A DNA stretch of 64,000 nt, from contig NZ_FSRT01000001.1 of NCBI RefSeq assembly GCF_900143015.1, positions 2,029,029 through 2,093,028 on the forward strand. Reading direction: 5' to 3'. A model generated the notes under the pieces. That model had not been told where the DNA came from. It worked only from the letters and a program-made list of their open reading frames with translations, and ran no database searches. This document shows, in pieces, positions 18,158-27,275 of this stretch. Made by a program: the position numbers and the translations under genes. Origin of the DNA: Fibrobacter sp. UWB11 (GTDB lineage: Bacteria; Fibrobacterota; Fibrobacteria; Fibrobacterales; Fibrobacteraceae). Position 1 is the stretch's first letter; each line of letters begins with the position of its first letter.

Positions 18158-19248
18158 TACTCCACCTCGTAATTAATCGAGTGACGGAGTCCCTTAATCT
18201 TGACATCAGCGCCCGGACGCAAGCTCACAATGCCGGAAACAATCACCGTATCGCCAACATCAAGGCCCGAAAGCACCTGCACAGACATCGGCGTGCGAAG
18301 TCCCGTCGTGACATGCTTGATTTTAGCCTTGCCGCCCTGGCTCACAAACACGTAAGCGCCTTCCCTGTCGAGAATCATCGCTTCGGACGGAATCGTAAAG
18401 CTCTGCACGTTGCTTGCTTCCATCGCGACATTCACGCTCACAAAGCTACCAGCAATGAGTTCGCCCTTTGCGTTATCGACATCGACCATCACGCGACGAG
18501 TGCGGCTGCTCTCAGAAATCACGGCATCTAGCGCAGATACAACGCCTTGCTTTTCGACATTGCGTTCAGCATCCTTGAGTACAATCTTATCGCCCACCTT
18601 AATGACAGAAGCGTAACGTTGCGGAAGCGCAAACTTTGCCTTGAGGCGATTGACCTCGCTGAGTTCTGCAATCGGCGTCCCAGAATTGAGCCAGGCGCCC
18701 ACAGAAACATCCACAAATCCAAGTTTGCCGCTAAACGGTGCACGCACTTCGGTTTTTGCAAGTTGAGCGCGAATCAGCTCAACACTAGCCTGAGCAGACT
18801 TGAGCGAAGCTTCTGCTGATTCCAAGTCCTGCTTTGTAGCTCCGTTCTTTTCAAAAAGACCGCGGACACGCTGTTCCTTTTGTTCAGCAAGCATCTTGTT
18901 CGATTCAGCCTGTTTAAGCTGTGCACGGAGTTCGGAATCGTCAATTTTAGCAAGGAGCGCTCCCTTCTTGACCACAGCGCCGTCCTTTGCAGTAAGGCTC
19001 ACCAAGCGGCCAGAAGTCGCCGCCGAAAGCGAAACGCTGTTCTTTGGCACGAGAGTCGCCATCGTCTGGAAATTCTTGCCTTGCGATGAAAGCTCGGCCA
19101 CATAACCTTCGACATTCAGCACGCGCTGAGCGCCACCCTTTTTACCCCCATTGCCTTTGCCACCAGGAGCACCCTTGGCGGAATCGTCTTTACTACCACA
19201 AGCAACAAGAAAAAGAGAAGATAAGGCTATTAGAAGAAGGTGTTTCAT
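18157..19248 (-). CDS. RND efflux periplasmic adaptor (membrane fusion protein), lipoprotein
   Basis: 363 residues with lipobox LVAC in the N-terminal signal and a Gly/Lys-rich linker after it. Then come the biotinyl-lipoyl half motifs (GRLVSLTAKDGAVVKKGALL and VRAPFSGKLGFVDVSVGAWL) around an alpha-hairpin (residues about 115-160), followed by beta-barrel and membrane-proximal domains. It connects the RND pump to an outer-membrane channel. Its stop overlaps the pump start by one base, so the two are translationally coupled. Confidence 0.93.
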   Translation of the reverse strand: MKHLLLIALSSLFLVACGSKDDSAKGAPGGKGNGGKKGGAQRVLNVEGYVAELSSQGKNFQTMATLVPKNSVSLSAATSGRLVSLTAKDGAVVKKGALLAKIDDSELRAQLKQAESNKMLAEQKEQRVRGLFEKNGATKQDLESAEASLKSAQASVELIRAQLAKTEVRAPFSGKLGFVDVSVGAWLNSGTPIAELSEVNRLKAKFALPQRYASVIKVGDKIVLKDAERNVEKQGVVSALDAVISESSRTRRVMVDVDNAKGELIAGSFVSVNVAMEASNVQSFTIPSEAMILDREGAYVFVSQGGKAKIKHVTTGLRTPMSVQVLSGLDVGDTVIVSGIVSLRPGADVKIKGLRHSINYEVE

Positions 19249-19252
19249 ATTT

Positions 19253-19366
19253 TAGTTAGCGGCAGCGCCGCAGTTGGTAGAACTTAAAATTCAGTATTTA
19301 GATGATTAACGCTGAAAAAAAGTTGCATAAAAAAGGAGATTCCCGCACTGAGGCGGGAATGACAAA
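19253..19366. repeat. Two dispersed palindromic repeats between the adaptor gene and the next unit
   Basis: 19253-19290 has GCGGCAGCGCCGC and GTAGAACTTA as at 15007. 19335-19366 is the hairpin TTCCCGCACTGAGGCGGGAA followed by TGACA and sits directly before the stop of the 245-residue gene, where it could also act as a weak terminator. Confidence 0.55.
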
Positions 19367-19367
19367 T

Positions 19368-20075
19368 TTAAAACTTCACATTCATGAAGAGCGCTCCGCC
19401 GTCCTGATAAAATTCAGGTTCGAACTGCACTCGGCTGGAGAACGACTTGGTCGAAGTCGCACGGTAAATACGCACTGCATCGAGCATAGAAACCACACGA
19501 TTCAAAATCAACGCACCCACAGAAACCTGGAACACAATACGGCTTACACGATAATGACGCATGCGACTTTTAAATTCTTCGATATGCTCAGTCGATTCCG
19601 GATTGTCGGAGCTCCCCCAATCCCACTGGATATCATTTGAAAATTCCTCGTCGACTTTTTTGCCCGAGCGGATCATCGCCTGATTGTAATCTTCGTTCAT
19701 GTCCGGCGAAGAATTCTGACCAAATACGCCAGAACGGCTACGATAGGAACCGACCGTGTTAAGGAGCGATACATTCTTGTTGCCCGTCAACCCGGCATGA
19801 CGAACGGCGTAATTATGGGCAGACGTCACATAGCGGTCCCCAACCACGTAAGAACCGATAGCGGTTACCCACAAGGCAAGATCCGTCCAAACGAACGGAC
19901 GCACAAATTTCTGTTCGCCCAAGTAAAGTTCGCCCATGCCCGGCAAAAGCGCCGAAGCGCCGACCGCCAAGAACACGTTCTTATCACTGTTCTTGTAAAC
20001 GTTTTGGTCAACGCTCACCACAATCTGCGAGAACGCAGCGACTGACGCAAGCAGTATGGCAAGAATAATGCGCAT
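19368..20075 (-). CDS. DUF5683-like envelope protein
   Basis: Start set at MRIILAILLASVAAFSQ (20075), a signal peptide. About 235 residues. ALLPGMGELYLGEQKFVRP resembles the proline-rich PG.GELY motif of DUF5683-type membrane proteins; further hydrophobic segments are VWTDLALWVTAIGSYVVG and VSRIVFQVSVGALILNRVVS. It is related to the C-terminal half of the upstream gene, with which it overlaps by one base (TAATG). No function is known. The tandem arrangement suggests duplication and a shared envelope complex. Confidence 0.75.
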   Translation of the reverse strand: MRIILAILLASVAAFSQIVVSVDQNVYKNSDKNVFLAVGASALLPGMGELYLGEQKFVRPFVWTDLALWVTAIGSYVVGDRYVTSAHNYAVRHAGLTGNKNVSLLNTVGSYRSRSGVFGQNSSPDMNEDYNQAMIRSGKKVDEEFSNDIQWDWGSSDNPESTEHIEEFKSRMRHYRVSRIVFQVSVGALILNRVVSMLDAVRIYRATSTKSFSSRVQFEPEFYQDGGALFMNVKF

Positions 20076-21610
20076 TAGAATCCCCAGTTTGCACGGACAG
20101 ACCAACCGAAGGAATCCTTGAACGACACGCCGCTATCGAAATGCAAGCGATCGTACCAAGAAACATCCTCTTCATAGAGGACCTTGTTATGCGCATTTGC
20201 AGTAAGGGCAGCATCAACTGCAGAGACGATATGGTTCAAGATGAGGCCACCAATGAACCACACCTGCATGTCAGCGTAATCGTTGGCATCGCGGCGCATG
20301 GAGCGGTACTTGTCCAAACGTTCGGATTCACCCAGCGAAACCACTTCGGAACTTTCATCTTCGAGATTAAGATTATCGATTACAGTTCCACCATCCTTAA
20401 CGTCATCCCAACCGCGCACATAAACACCTTCTGAAATCAGCTGGAACAATTCAGATTCGTTGGCAAAAGATTTTTTGAAATCGCCCATTTCGTCAGCAAG
20501 CTTTTTGTTCTTGTCATTAAACTTGTTGTAGTGCTGTTCATCGCCAGCAAACAATTCAGTTTCTTGATAGCACTTGGCCGTGGAAGCATCGCCATAGATA
20601 GATTCGCAGAACGACTTGCGAGAGCCCATATAGCGGCTACGGAAGGTCGAAGGATAAAGCGAGCCACCGGCATTGTAAAGATCACGCATAGCGCGTTCAT
20701 AACGGCCAATCGAATAATGTTCCTTTGCGAACTTCTTGTACTTATCGACCTGCTGATTATACTTGTAAATGGAGAAGTAGCCCCAGCCACTCCACATGAA
20801 CACTTCCAAAGCGATGTAGACGCCACCGCGAACATAAGTCGAAGTATTGCCGCCCACATACATCTGGCCTGCACCCGGCACTAAAAGCGAAAGGAACAAA
20901 GCCTTACGCGGGTTCTTGTAGCGGCCCTTCATTTCGTCAATACCATTAACCTTGGAAACCTTTACCGGTCCAAGCAATTCACGACGGCTCATGCTATTAG
21001 ACGAAGCCGCGACAGAGCTGCTGCTCAAGTTTGTAAGCCCGGCGGCCTGAGCCTGAGCTAAAGAATCGGCCTTTCGTGTAGAATCGGCAATAGCACGTAC
21101 CCTTTCGGCTTCTGCAATAGCGGCCTCGCGCATCAGGGAATCGCGTGTTGCAGAATCAAGAACAGATGTATCGACAGCCGTTACAGCCGGAGTAACATCA
21201 ACAGCCGAAGACATCGCCTCTGCAACAGAAGAACTCGAGACGACAACCTCCACAGACGAAGAACTTATGGCCGCAGAACTTACCGGGACGTTCACAATTA
21301 CAGAAGAAGAGCTCACCTGAACCGCTGAACTCAACGGCGCAACAGAGGAACTCGAAACAGCGACGCTGCTCGAAGACTTAGCCTTGGACTTTTTGGAAGC
21401 GGAACTAGCCGGAGCCTTGGCAGAAGAACTTACCGGAACAACCGCAGCAGAACTTGCAGGGGCCGCGGGAGCTTTTGCTTCTGGAGCGGCGGGAGTAGCC
21501 GGAGCACCAGCTTCTTGTTCAAATTCAGCGAATAGGTCTCGGACCTGGGCGAAAGAAACCTGGGCGAGAGACAGACCTAAAAATAAGGGTAAAAGAGCAA
21601 ACTTGCGCAT
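20075..21610 (-). CDS. Exported protein with poly-serine linker and DUF5683-like C-terminal domain
   Basis: 511 residues. Signal peptide about 1-21 (LGLSLAQVSFA). Residues about 35-150 are a low-complexity Ala/Pro/Ser/Val region with several SSSS blocks, typical of Fibrobacter exported proteins. From about 230 a membrane-embedded domain starts with RKALFLSLLVPGAGQMYVGG, the same signature as in the downstream gene, with two or three hydrophobic segments. The C-terminal 100 residues have VWFIGGLILNHIVSAVDA. Role unknown. Confidence 0.75.
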   Translation of the reverse strand: MRKFALLPLFLGLSLAQVSFAQVRDLFAEFEQEAGAPATPAAPEAKAPAAPASSAAVVPVSSSAKAPASSASKKSKAKSSSSVAVSSSSVAPLSSAVQVSSSSVIVNVPVSSAAISSSSVEVVVSSSSVAEAMSSAVDVTPAVTAVDTSVLDSATRDSLMREAAIAEAERVRAIADSTRKADSLAQAQAAGLTNLSSSSVAASSNSMSRRELLGPVKVSKVNGIDEMKGRYKNPRKALFLSLLVPGAGQMYVGGNTSTYVRGGVYIALEVFMWSGWGYFSIYKYNQQVDKYKKFAKEHYSIGRYERAMRDLYNAGGSLYPSTFRSRYMGSRKSFCESIYGDASTAKCYQETELFAGDEQHYNKFNDKNKKLADEMGDFKKSFANESELFQLISEGVYVRGWDDVKDGGTVIDNLNLEDESSEVVSLGESERLDKYRSMRRDANDYADMQVWFIGGLILNHIVSAVDAALTANAHNKVLYEEDVSWYDRLHFDSGVSFKDSFGWSVRANWGF

Positions 21611-21640
21611 ATGCTTCTAAAATAGCAAAAAATGTTGTCA

Positions 21641-21670
21641 AAATTAAAAGCCTCGGACACAAATCCGAGA
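21641..21670 (-). terminator. Intrinsic terminator downstream of the MBG-repeat gene
   Basis: On the minus strand CTCGGA - loop - TCCGAG is followed by GCTTTTAATTTT. Confidence 0.75.
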
Positions 21671-21698
21671 CTTTCATCAACAAAAGTTGCGTTTAAAG

Positions 21699-24596
21699 TT
21701 ATTTGACGCGAACGCGCTGTGCCGATGTTCCGATGCGAACCATGTAAATGCCAGTATTCGGAACCGGGATTTCAAAGTTCGAGGATTCGACAACGCCCTT
21801 ACGGACAACTCTACCTTGCAGGTCGAGAACAGCAAACTGCTTACCCACAGTAGAACCGCTAACCTGAATGCTACGGTTACCCGCAGAAAGTCCGAAGGTC
21901 TTAACGCCCTTGACGCCAGCAATCGAAGTTTCCTGATCGGTGATTTTGAACGAACCATCGATAGTCACAACAAAGTTGATATTTTCAAAGTTCGGCGAAA
22001 TATTGACAAAGTCCGAAGCAACAAGGCCCATGGGGTAATCGCCAAGTTCCTTTTCGGTCATGGTCATTTCACCCTTATAGCTCACAAATTCCTTCTTGTA
22101 AGCGAACTCTTCGGGCAACCACGGTTCACCAGGAATACGCATCGGGCTTACATCAAAGCTCTTATTAACTGTAATTTCTTCGCCATCATTATACTTGGCT
22201 ACAATGTTTTCTCCATAAATTGCCACAGTGATTCTCTGAGTGCATGGCTTAATCGTAAATTCACCCTGACGGATTTTCACGCTGTAATTCTTGCTCGGTT
22301 CTTCCTTGGCGAATGTTGCAGAAATTGCATAAGTTTCATCATCCAGAAGCACGTTTTCACCTTCCTGACGCTTCAGCACAAGTTCCGGCAATTCATCGCC
22401 TTCAAGGAGACCTTCAACCTTATATGTATACTTTTCAGGATCGGCTTCGCTATAGAACTTAGACGTATCTTGAACGGTCACGGTCACAACCTTGGGCTTC
22501 ACCGTAAGAGCATTTGCAACATACTTTGTTACGGTATAGTTACTATTTGTCGGATTCTTCTGATCGAATGTCAAAGCATATTCACCGGCATCGAGGAGTC
22601 CCGACTTGTTGAGAGTCACGTGGATATTATCGAGTTCGTCACCTTCCAAGAGGCTATCTGCAAACCACGTAAATTCAGCAGGGATTTCATCACCGAAGGT
22701 GATTGTATCAGCCTTGGCGGTAACCACCAAAGACCTCGGATCAATCTGCAATGCACCATCCGTAATATTGAAAGTCACATTGGTATAGTTGACAGAAGTA
22801 TTCTTGAATGCGCTTGCAGAAAGGCCCATCGTGTACTTGCCGACATCCTTTCCAGAAACTACAGAATCACCGGTATATTCAACAAACTTGAGGGAGTAAG
22901 CTTCGCTATTGGCAGAGATGTCAAAGCCCTTCACAGTATGTTCTTTACCATCATATTGAAGCAATTCGGTATGGCCCTTAACAGTTACCACAATCTTGTC
23001 GTTGTTAGCAGTAATGGTCAACTTGCCATCTTCGGTACTTACAACATAATTCGGATTTGATTTTTCATCGACGCTTGCTGTAATAGCGTATTCGCCAGCA
23101 TCTTCGCCAGCTTCGCGCATCAAGGCAACACCCTTCAGTTCATCTTGTACACCACCAAGCGTTACAATACCGTCAACTGTGTAAGCCAGTTCGGGATCCT
23201 TTTCACCAAACTTTTTGGTAATGTTCGTTACCTTCAGAGTAACGTCCTTCTTCGTAATGGTAAGGTAACCGGGCACGACTGTCAACGTGTAGTTCGAATT
23301 AGAACCTTCTGCGAAATCAACGCTAACCTTGTATTTGCCGACATCTTCACCTTCAGCACGAGTTAGAGTTGCACCACTAAGGCTTTCACCCTTGACAAGA
23401 CCATCTGCAGTGAAGGTGAACTTCGGGTCCTTGTCGCCATAAGTTTTTTCAGCTTCGTCAACGTTGACCGTGACAGCCTTCTTTTTAACAGTGAGCGTAC
23501 CGCTCTTTGTCGTCACCTTGTAGTTCGGATTCGACTTGACATTCACGCTTGCAGAGATTGCATACTCGCCAACACTTTCAAGGTCAGTAGAAGAGCACTT
23601 TGCACATGTAAGCGAAACATCCTTCAGTTCGTCCGTACCGACAAGACCTGTAGCCTTGTATGTAAATGCAGGAGTTGCTTCGCCATAAGTTTTCGAGACG
23701 TTATCCACGGTCACCGTGGCAGCAGCAGGCTGAACAACAAACGTTCCAGAAACAGCATAGATGTAGTAATCGGCAGTTTCTTTACAGTAAGCCGGTTCGC
23801 AGCCTGTAATTTTAGGCGGCTTATCGCTATACTCTGTACCATCAATGCTAACGCTAATCTTGTAGCTGCCAGCATTTTCACCTTCAGCGCGAGCCAAAGT
23901 AATCTTGCCTAACTTTTCATAATCAGCTGCGGTGATGTTACCAACAATATCGTATTTGAAATCCTTCGGATCACTTTCACCATAGACTTTTGCTGTACTC
24001 GTGACAACAATGTTAATCTTGGTCTTGATAATGACCATAGACGCAGGATCGATAAGGAAATCGTAATTGGGGAAAAGTTCGGTCAAATTTACAGACGGAT
24101 CTTTGGAAATTTTAAACTTGGCTCCGACTTCTTCTTCACCTTCGGCGACAACCAATTTCAAATTTTTATTCAAAGCCGAAGTGAAATTATCCAAAGTATC
24201 GGCATTAAGCGTGCTCATTTCACTATCTTCACCGATAGTCCAAGTCAGGTCTGGAGTTTTACCACCCAGTTCTTTTTCTACATCGTCAATGACTATATGG
24301 ACGCCTTTAGGAGTAATTTCAAAGGTCTTCGTGGCAACATCGCCATTACTCAAAGTCACGGTTACGGAACCAGCATCAGAACCGGCATTTATATTTTTAC
24401 CGTAAGTAATTTTGGTAAAGTCGGACTCAAAAAACTCATCGTTACCGCATATAACCTTTTTAACGGTAGGCTTCACCTGGTTACCGGTGAACTCCAAATT
24501 ATTAGTCGATATGTTGACTGTACAGGAACCCGCGGCAAATGCACTAGAGAATGCTGCCGACATAGCAAAAGCAAACAATGCAATTTTTTTCATCAT
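21699..24596 (-). CDS. Large secreted protein with MBG-type repeats and T9SS-like C-terminal domain
   Basis: Start placed at MMKKIALFAFAMSAAFSSAFA (24596), a signal peptide preceded by AAGAGAG; about 965 residues. At least six MBG/Ig-like repeats of roughly 80 residues are visible by their YGExxPxFTYxxxGL openings (for example YGEATPAFTYKATGLVGTDE and YGDKDPKFTFTADGL). Two further Ig-like modules have VTVKGHTELLQYDGKEHTV and VAIYGENIVAKYNDGEEITV. The last 80 residues (SIQVSGSTVGKQFAVLDLQG, ending GIYMVRIGTSAQRVRVK) resemble type IX secretion sorting domains. Probably a surface or extracellular adhesive protein; no catalytic domain is visible. Confidence 0.85.
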   Translation of the reverse strand: MMKKIALFAFAMSAAFSSAFAAGSCTVNISTNNLEFTGNQVKPTVKKVICGNDEFFESDFTKITYGKNINAGSDAGSVTVTLSNGDVATKTFEITPKGVHIVIDDVEKELGGKTPDLTWTIGEDSEMSTLNADTLDNFTSALNKNLKLVVAEGEEEVGAKFKISKDPSVNLTELFPNYDFLIDPASMVIIKTKINIVVTSTAKVYGESDPKDFKYDIVGNITAADYEKLGKITLARAEGENAGSYKISVSIDGTEYSDKPPKITGCEPAYCKETADYYIYAVSGTFVVQPAAATVTVDNVSKTYGEATPAFTYKATGLVGTDELKDVSLTCAKCSSTDLESVGEYAISASVNVKSNPNYKVTTKSGTLTVKKKAVTVNVDEAEKTYGDKDPKFTFTADGLVKGESLSGATLTRAEGEDVGKYKVSVDFAEGSNSNYTLTVVPGYLTITKKDVTLKVTNITKKFGEKDPELAYTVDGIVTLGGVQDELKGVALMREAGEDAGEYAITASVDEKSNPNYVVSTEDGKLTITANNDKIVVTVKGHTELLQYDGKEHTVKGFDISANSEAYSLKFVEYTGDSVVSGKDVGKYTMGLSASAFKNTSVNYTNVTFNITDGALQIDPRSLVVTAKADTITFGDEIPAEFTWFADSLLEGDELDNIHVTLNKSGLLDAGEYALTFDQKNPTNSNYTVTKYVANALTVKPKVVTVTVQDTSKFYSEADPEKYTYKVEGLLEGDELPELVLKRQEGENVLLDDETYAISATFAKEEPSKNYSVKIRQGEFTIKPCTQRITVAIYGENIVAKYNDGEEITVNKSFDVSPMRIPGEPWLPEEFAYKKEFVSYKGEMTMTEKELGDYPMGLVASDFVNISPNFENINFVVTIDGSFKITDQETSIAGVKGVKTFGLSAGNRSIQVSGSTVGKQFAVLDLQGRVVRKGVVESSNFEIPVPNTGIYMVRIGTSAQRVRVK

Positions 24597-24698
24597 AAAC
24601 CACTCTCTTTTAATCAAACCCTATACAAAATATAATTTTTTACTTACGTTTTCAACTGCCAACATCGTCAAAACGTTGTAAAATGGCACAATAACGAC

Positions 24699-24726
24699 AA
24701 AAAACCGCCCCTTTTGAGGAGCGGCC
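24699..24726 (-). terminator. Terminator of the rpsF-rpsR-rplI operon
   Basis: On the minus strand CCGCTCC - TCAAAA - GGGGCGG - TTTTTT. Confidence 0.85.
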
Positions 24727-24796
24727 TTCAAACTTTAAGTGGGTTGAGAATTACATTTGGGTGCTACGCACCCGTCCGTAACTGCACCTCGGTCAT

Positions 24797-24818
24797 AAGT
24801 TCAAACTAGTTTGAACTT
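24797..24818. repeat. Perfect 22-bp palindrome downstream of rplI
   Basis: AAGTTCAAACT and its exact reverse complement abut with no spacer. It lies 15 bases after the rplI stop codon and before the operon terminator, so it would be transcribed as a hairpin or act as a protein-binding site. Confidence 0.7.
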
Positions 24819-24833
24819 GCGACTCTCGGTTTG

Positions 24834-25280
24834 TTACTTCTCAGCAACCACCCAAACCTTGACCTGTGCTTCAACGTCGCTGAAGACCTTGACAGTCACG
24901 GTGTAAACACCGAGCTGCTTGATCGGTTCAGCAAGGTCGATCTGAGCACGGGAAACCTTAACACCAGCCTTAGTGATTGCTTCAGCGATGTCACCTGCGG
25001 TCACAGAACCGTAGAGACGTTCGCCTTCAACAACGCGGCGTTCGAGGTTGACAGAAACCTGTGCGAGCTTTGCAGCCACGTCACCAGCAGCAGCGAGTTC
25101 CTTCTGGAACTGAGCTTCAACAGCAGCGCGGTTGTTTTCGATTTCGAGCTTGGCTTCCTTAGTTGCGCGAACAGCGAGCTTACGCGGGAAGAGGTAGTTA
25201 CGTGCGTAACCATCCTTAACCTTCACGACGTCGAGCATCTTGCCCAAGTGGGGGACATTAGCCTTAAGAATAATTTCCAT
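24834..25280 (-). CDS. rplI: 50S ribosomal protein L9
   Basis: 148 residues, the standard length. The N-terminal globular domain carries [20 protein letters not shown] and [14 protein letters not shown], the L9 signature; a long connecting helix (about 45-78) and the C-terminal rRNA-binding domain ([17 protein letters not shown]) follow. It binds domain V of 23S rRNA near the L1 stalk. Third gene of rpsF-rpsR-rplI, 16 bases after rpsR. Confidence 0.97.
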   Translation of the reverse strand: MEIILKANVPHLGKMLDVVKVKDGYARNYLFPRKLAVRATKEAKLEIENNRAAVEAQFQKELAAAGDVAAKLAQVSVNLERRVVEGERLYGSVTAGDIAEAITKAGVKVSRAQIDLAEPIKQLGVYTVTVKVFSDVEAQVKVWVVAEK

Positions 25281-25296
25281 AGTCTAGTTCCTCCTA

Positions 25297-25548
25297 TTAG
25301 CGCATGCTGTCCGAAACGAACGGGAGAATAGCCATCTGACGGGCACGCTTGATAGCTTCGTTCAGCATACGCTGATACTTAGCGGAAGTGCCAGAAATGC
25401 GGCGCGGGATGATCTTGCCACGTTCAGAGATAAAGCGACGAAGAGTCTTTTCGTCCTTGTAGTCAATGAACTTGACGTTGTTCTCAGTGAACCAGCAAGT
25501 CTTCTTGCGGCGAATACGAGTAGCCTGCTTCTTATCTTCAAAAGCCAT
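25297..25548 (-). CDS. rpsR: 30S ribosomal protein S18
   Basis: 83 residues with the S18 core: [40 protein letters not shown] and [20 protein letters not shown]. Forms a heterodimer with S6 on the 30S platform. Its ATG overlaps the rpsF stop by one base. No ssb lies between rpsF and rpsR, unlike in many bacteria. Confidence 0.97.
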   Translation of the reverse strand: MAFEDKKQATRIRRKKTCWFTENNVKFIDYKDEKTLRRFISERGKIIPRRISGTSAKYQRMLNEAIKRARQMAILPFVSDSMR

Positions 25549-25919
25549 TATTCAGCCTCCCCTTCTTCTGCGTCAACCGGGATGATTTCTTCGGTGGACT
25601 GTGTCTGAGTCTGATCATAAACGATTTCGCTCATCGGATAATCAGCGAGGGTCATCCAACGGAGAACGTTTTCATTCAGCTTGAGAGCGGCTTCCATAGC
25701 AGCGACCGTTGCAGCTTCTGCCTTGTAGTAGAAGATGACATAGTAGCCGTGCTGGCGCTTGTTGATTGTGTATGCGAGCTTACGCTTGCCCCAGTCGTCA
25801 CGGCGGAGAATTTCGCCGTTGCCGCTGGTGATGTTCTTGCCGATGGTCTCGACTTCAGCCTTGATAGCGTCGTCAGAGATCATAGCGTCGATGATCACCA
25901 TCGTTTCGTATTGTCTCAT
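25548..25919 (-). CDS. rpsF: 30S ribosomal protein S6
   Basis: 123 residues: the ferredoxin-like fold with [20 protein letters not shown] at the start, [19 protein letters not shown] in the middle and [10 protein letters not shown], followed by an acidic C-terminal tail ending EEGEAE. It pairs with S18, encoded directly downstream and translationally coupled (TAATG). It is preceded by a hairpin-containing leader and a strong promoter. Confidence 0.97.
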   Translation of the reverse strand: MRQYETMVIIDAMISDDAIKAEVETIGKNITSGNGEILRRDDWGKRKLAYTINKRQHGYYVIFYYKAEAATVAAMEAALKLNENVLRWMTLADYPMSEIVYDQTQTQSTEEIIPVDAEEGEAE

Positions 25920-25941
25920 AATGAGTCCCTTTGGTCTATCG

Positions 25942-25985
25942 CCCAGGTACCACCATTGGCCCTGGGAGGGTTCCGATTAAATCGG
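25942..25985 (-). promoter_or_regulatory. rpsF leader hairpins, possible S6:S18 autoregulatory site
   Basis: The roughly 65-base leader contains CCGAT-TTA-ATCGG (25985-25973) and CCCAGG - 13 bases - CCTGGG (25966-25942). rpsF leaders in many bacteria carry an RNA element with a conserved CCG that binds the S6:S18 dimer. The presence of CCG and paired elements here fits, but I did not align it to the published consensus. Confidence 0.5.
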
Positions 25986-25992
25986 TGTGCCT

Positions 25993-26021
25993 AATATAGA
26001 AAAAAGGATTTTTTATGTCAA
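25993..26021 (-). promoter_or_regulatory. Sigma-70-type promoter of the rpsF operon
   Basis: On the minus strand TTGACA (26021-26016), a 17-base spacer and TATATT (25998-25993): an almost ideal vegetative promoter, fitting a highly expressed ribosomal operon. Confidence 0.88.
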
Positions 26022-26037
26022 ACCTCGGGAGGCAGTC

Positions 26038-26062
26038 GAGTTAGGAATTAGGAGTTAGTATG
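26038..26062 (+). repeat. TTAGGAATTAGGAGTTAG repeat
   Basis: A short copy of the TTAG-rich intergenic array, located between the rpsF promoter and the stop of the next gene. Confidence 0.5.
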
Positions 26063-26064
26063 CT

Positions 26065-27090
26065 TTAAATGCCGAACTGGAGACCGATAAATCCGGCTAC
26101 AGCCCATTCCTTAACGCCACGGTTGAAATAGCGCTGGAAAATCATTTCAAAAGAAACCCACGTAGAACGGAGGTTTTTGCCCGCCCAAGGCCATGCCTCA
26201 CGCAAGTTAAAAGCAACGCCAGGACTGAACGACACCAGTTGCGCCCATGATAAGTTGAACTCATAAGAAGCAGCTGCGCTAAGTCCCAAATAACGGAAAA
26301 TGACAAGCCCCATGCCAGCTTCTACACCAAAAGTGAAGCCGTCGAGCGAAAACATTTTTTCGCAGTTCTTTTCGATTTGCAAAGAATCAGAGTCATCGTC
26401 GCTAGAAGATTCGCCATCAGACGATTCATCTTTTTTTACCCCATCACGGAGTTCATTTCGGAATTCGGACAAATCGGTCGTTTCCAGACCAAACATGGGA
26501 GAAATATAAAAGTCCGCACCTGTAAAGCCCCGATGGAAACGAACATTCAATCGATAGCGCTGGTACATGAGCATGACGTCGCGATCCAGCGTTCCACCAA
26601 AGAACCGAACATCAAAACCACCCGTGATGTATTCCTTGTAATGGTATTCCAATTGACCTTGCCACACGCCCAAACAATCGCAATCCTTGGATGCATTGAA
26701 AAGGCCGGCGCCGATACCTACAGAAAGTCCTTGACCTAGAAACGCAGACTGATGCGGCAAGGGAACATTACATTCTTCCTTAGCAACAGGCGTTGTCTTT
26801 TCAGGCATAACAACATAAACAGTATCAACGACAGTATCACGAACAACGTCATCTTTTTCCAGTTCAGCTATGGTTTCGTAATTTGAAGAAACCGAAGTTG
26901 TTGAGATAGGCGTAGCCTGCTTTGACTTATCCATGGACTTTGATTTGTCCACGGACTTCGGTGCAGTCTTTTTTTCGACAACAGTGGTTTTCTCTTTTTT
27001 TGTCTGCGAGCGCGAACGGGCAGAACCGGAACTTTTAGCTTCGGCATAGACGTTCAGAAACAGCAATAGGACTAAAAAAAGAATTCGCAC
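26065..27090 (-). CDS. Exported protein with basic linker, probable outer-membrane protein
   Basis: 341 residues. Signal peptide about 1-18 (LFLVLLLFLNVYA). A lysine/serine/threonine-rich linker follows (to about 110). The C-terminal two-thirds has alternating hydrophobic strands with aromatic residues (WQGQLEYHYKEYITGGFDVR, RYRLNVRFHRGFTGADFYIS) and ends WAVAGFIGLQFGI, suggesting a beta-barrel. An acidic insert (DESSDGESSSDDDSDS) lies near residue 230. No family is recognised. Confidence 0.72.
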   Translation of the reverse strand: MRILFLVLLLFLNVYAEAKSSGSARSRSQTKKEKTTVVEKKTAPKSVDKSKSMDKSKQATPISTTSVSSNYETIAELEKDDVVRDTVVDTVYVVMPEKTTPVAKEECNVPLPHQSAFLGQGLSVGIGAGLFNASKDCDCLGVWQGQLEYHYKEYITGGFDVRFFGGTLDRDVMLMYQRYRLNVRFHRGFTGADFYISPMFGLETTDLSEFRNELRDGVKKDESSDGESSSDDDSDSLQIEKNCEKMFSLDGFTFGVEAGMGLVIFRYLGLSAAASYEFNLSWAQLVSFSPGVAFNLREAWPWAGKNLRSTWVSFEMIFQRYFNRGVKEWAVAGFIGLQFGI

Positions 27091-27250
27091 GCTTGTAATT
27101 TAATAAAATCAATTGAAAAACGCAAAAGCTCCCGGCAGAAAAGCCAAGAGCCTTGCAAAATGATTTTTTAGAAACCGAGCGGTCTTTTTCATCAGCTTCG
27201 GCATCTGGAAAAGGAGGGTCTTAGGGAGGGCGGAGCCTTCCCTAGTCGCA

Positions 27251-27275
27251 AGGAACTTACGTTTAGTAAGTTCCT
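27251..27275. repeat. Hairpin spanning the trpS stop codon
   Basis: AGGAACTTAC - GTTTA - GTAAGTTCCT, a perfect 10-bp stem whose loop and right arm include the trpS stop. A second hairpin (TAGGGAGGGC/GCCTTCCCTA, about 27220-27242) follows in the transcript. Together they may serve as 3'-end structure. Confidence 0.55.
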
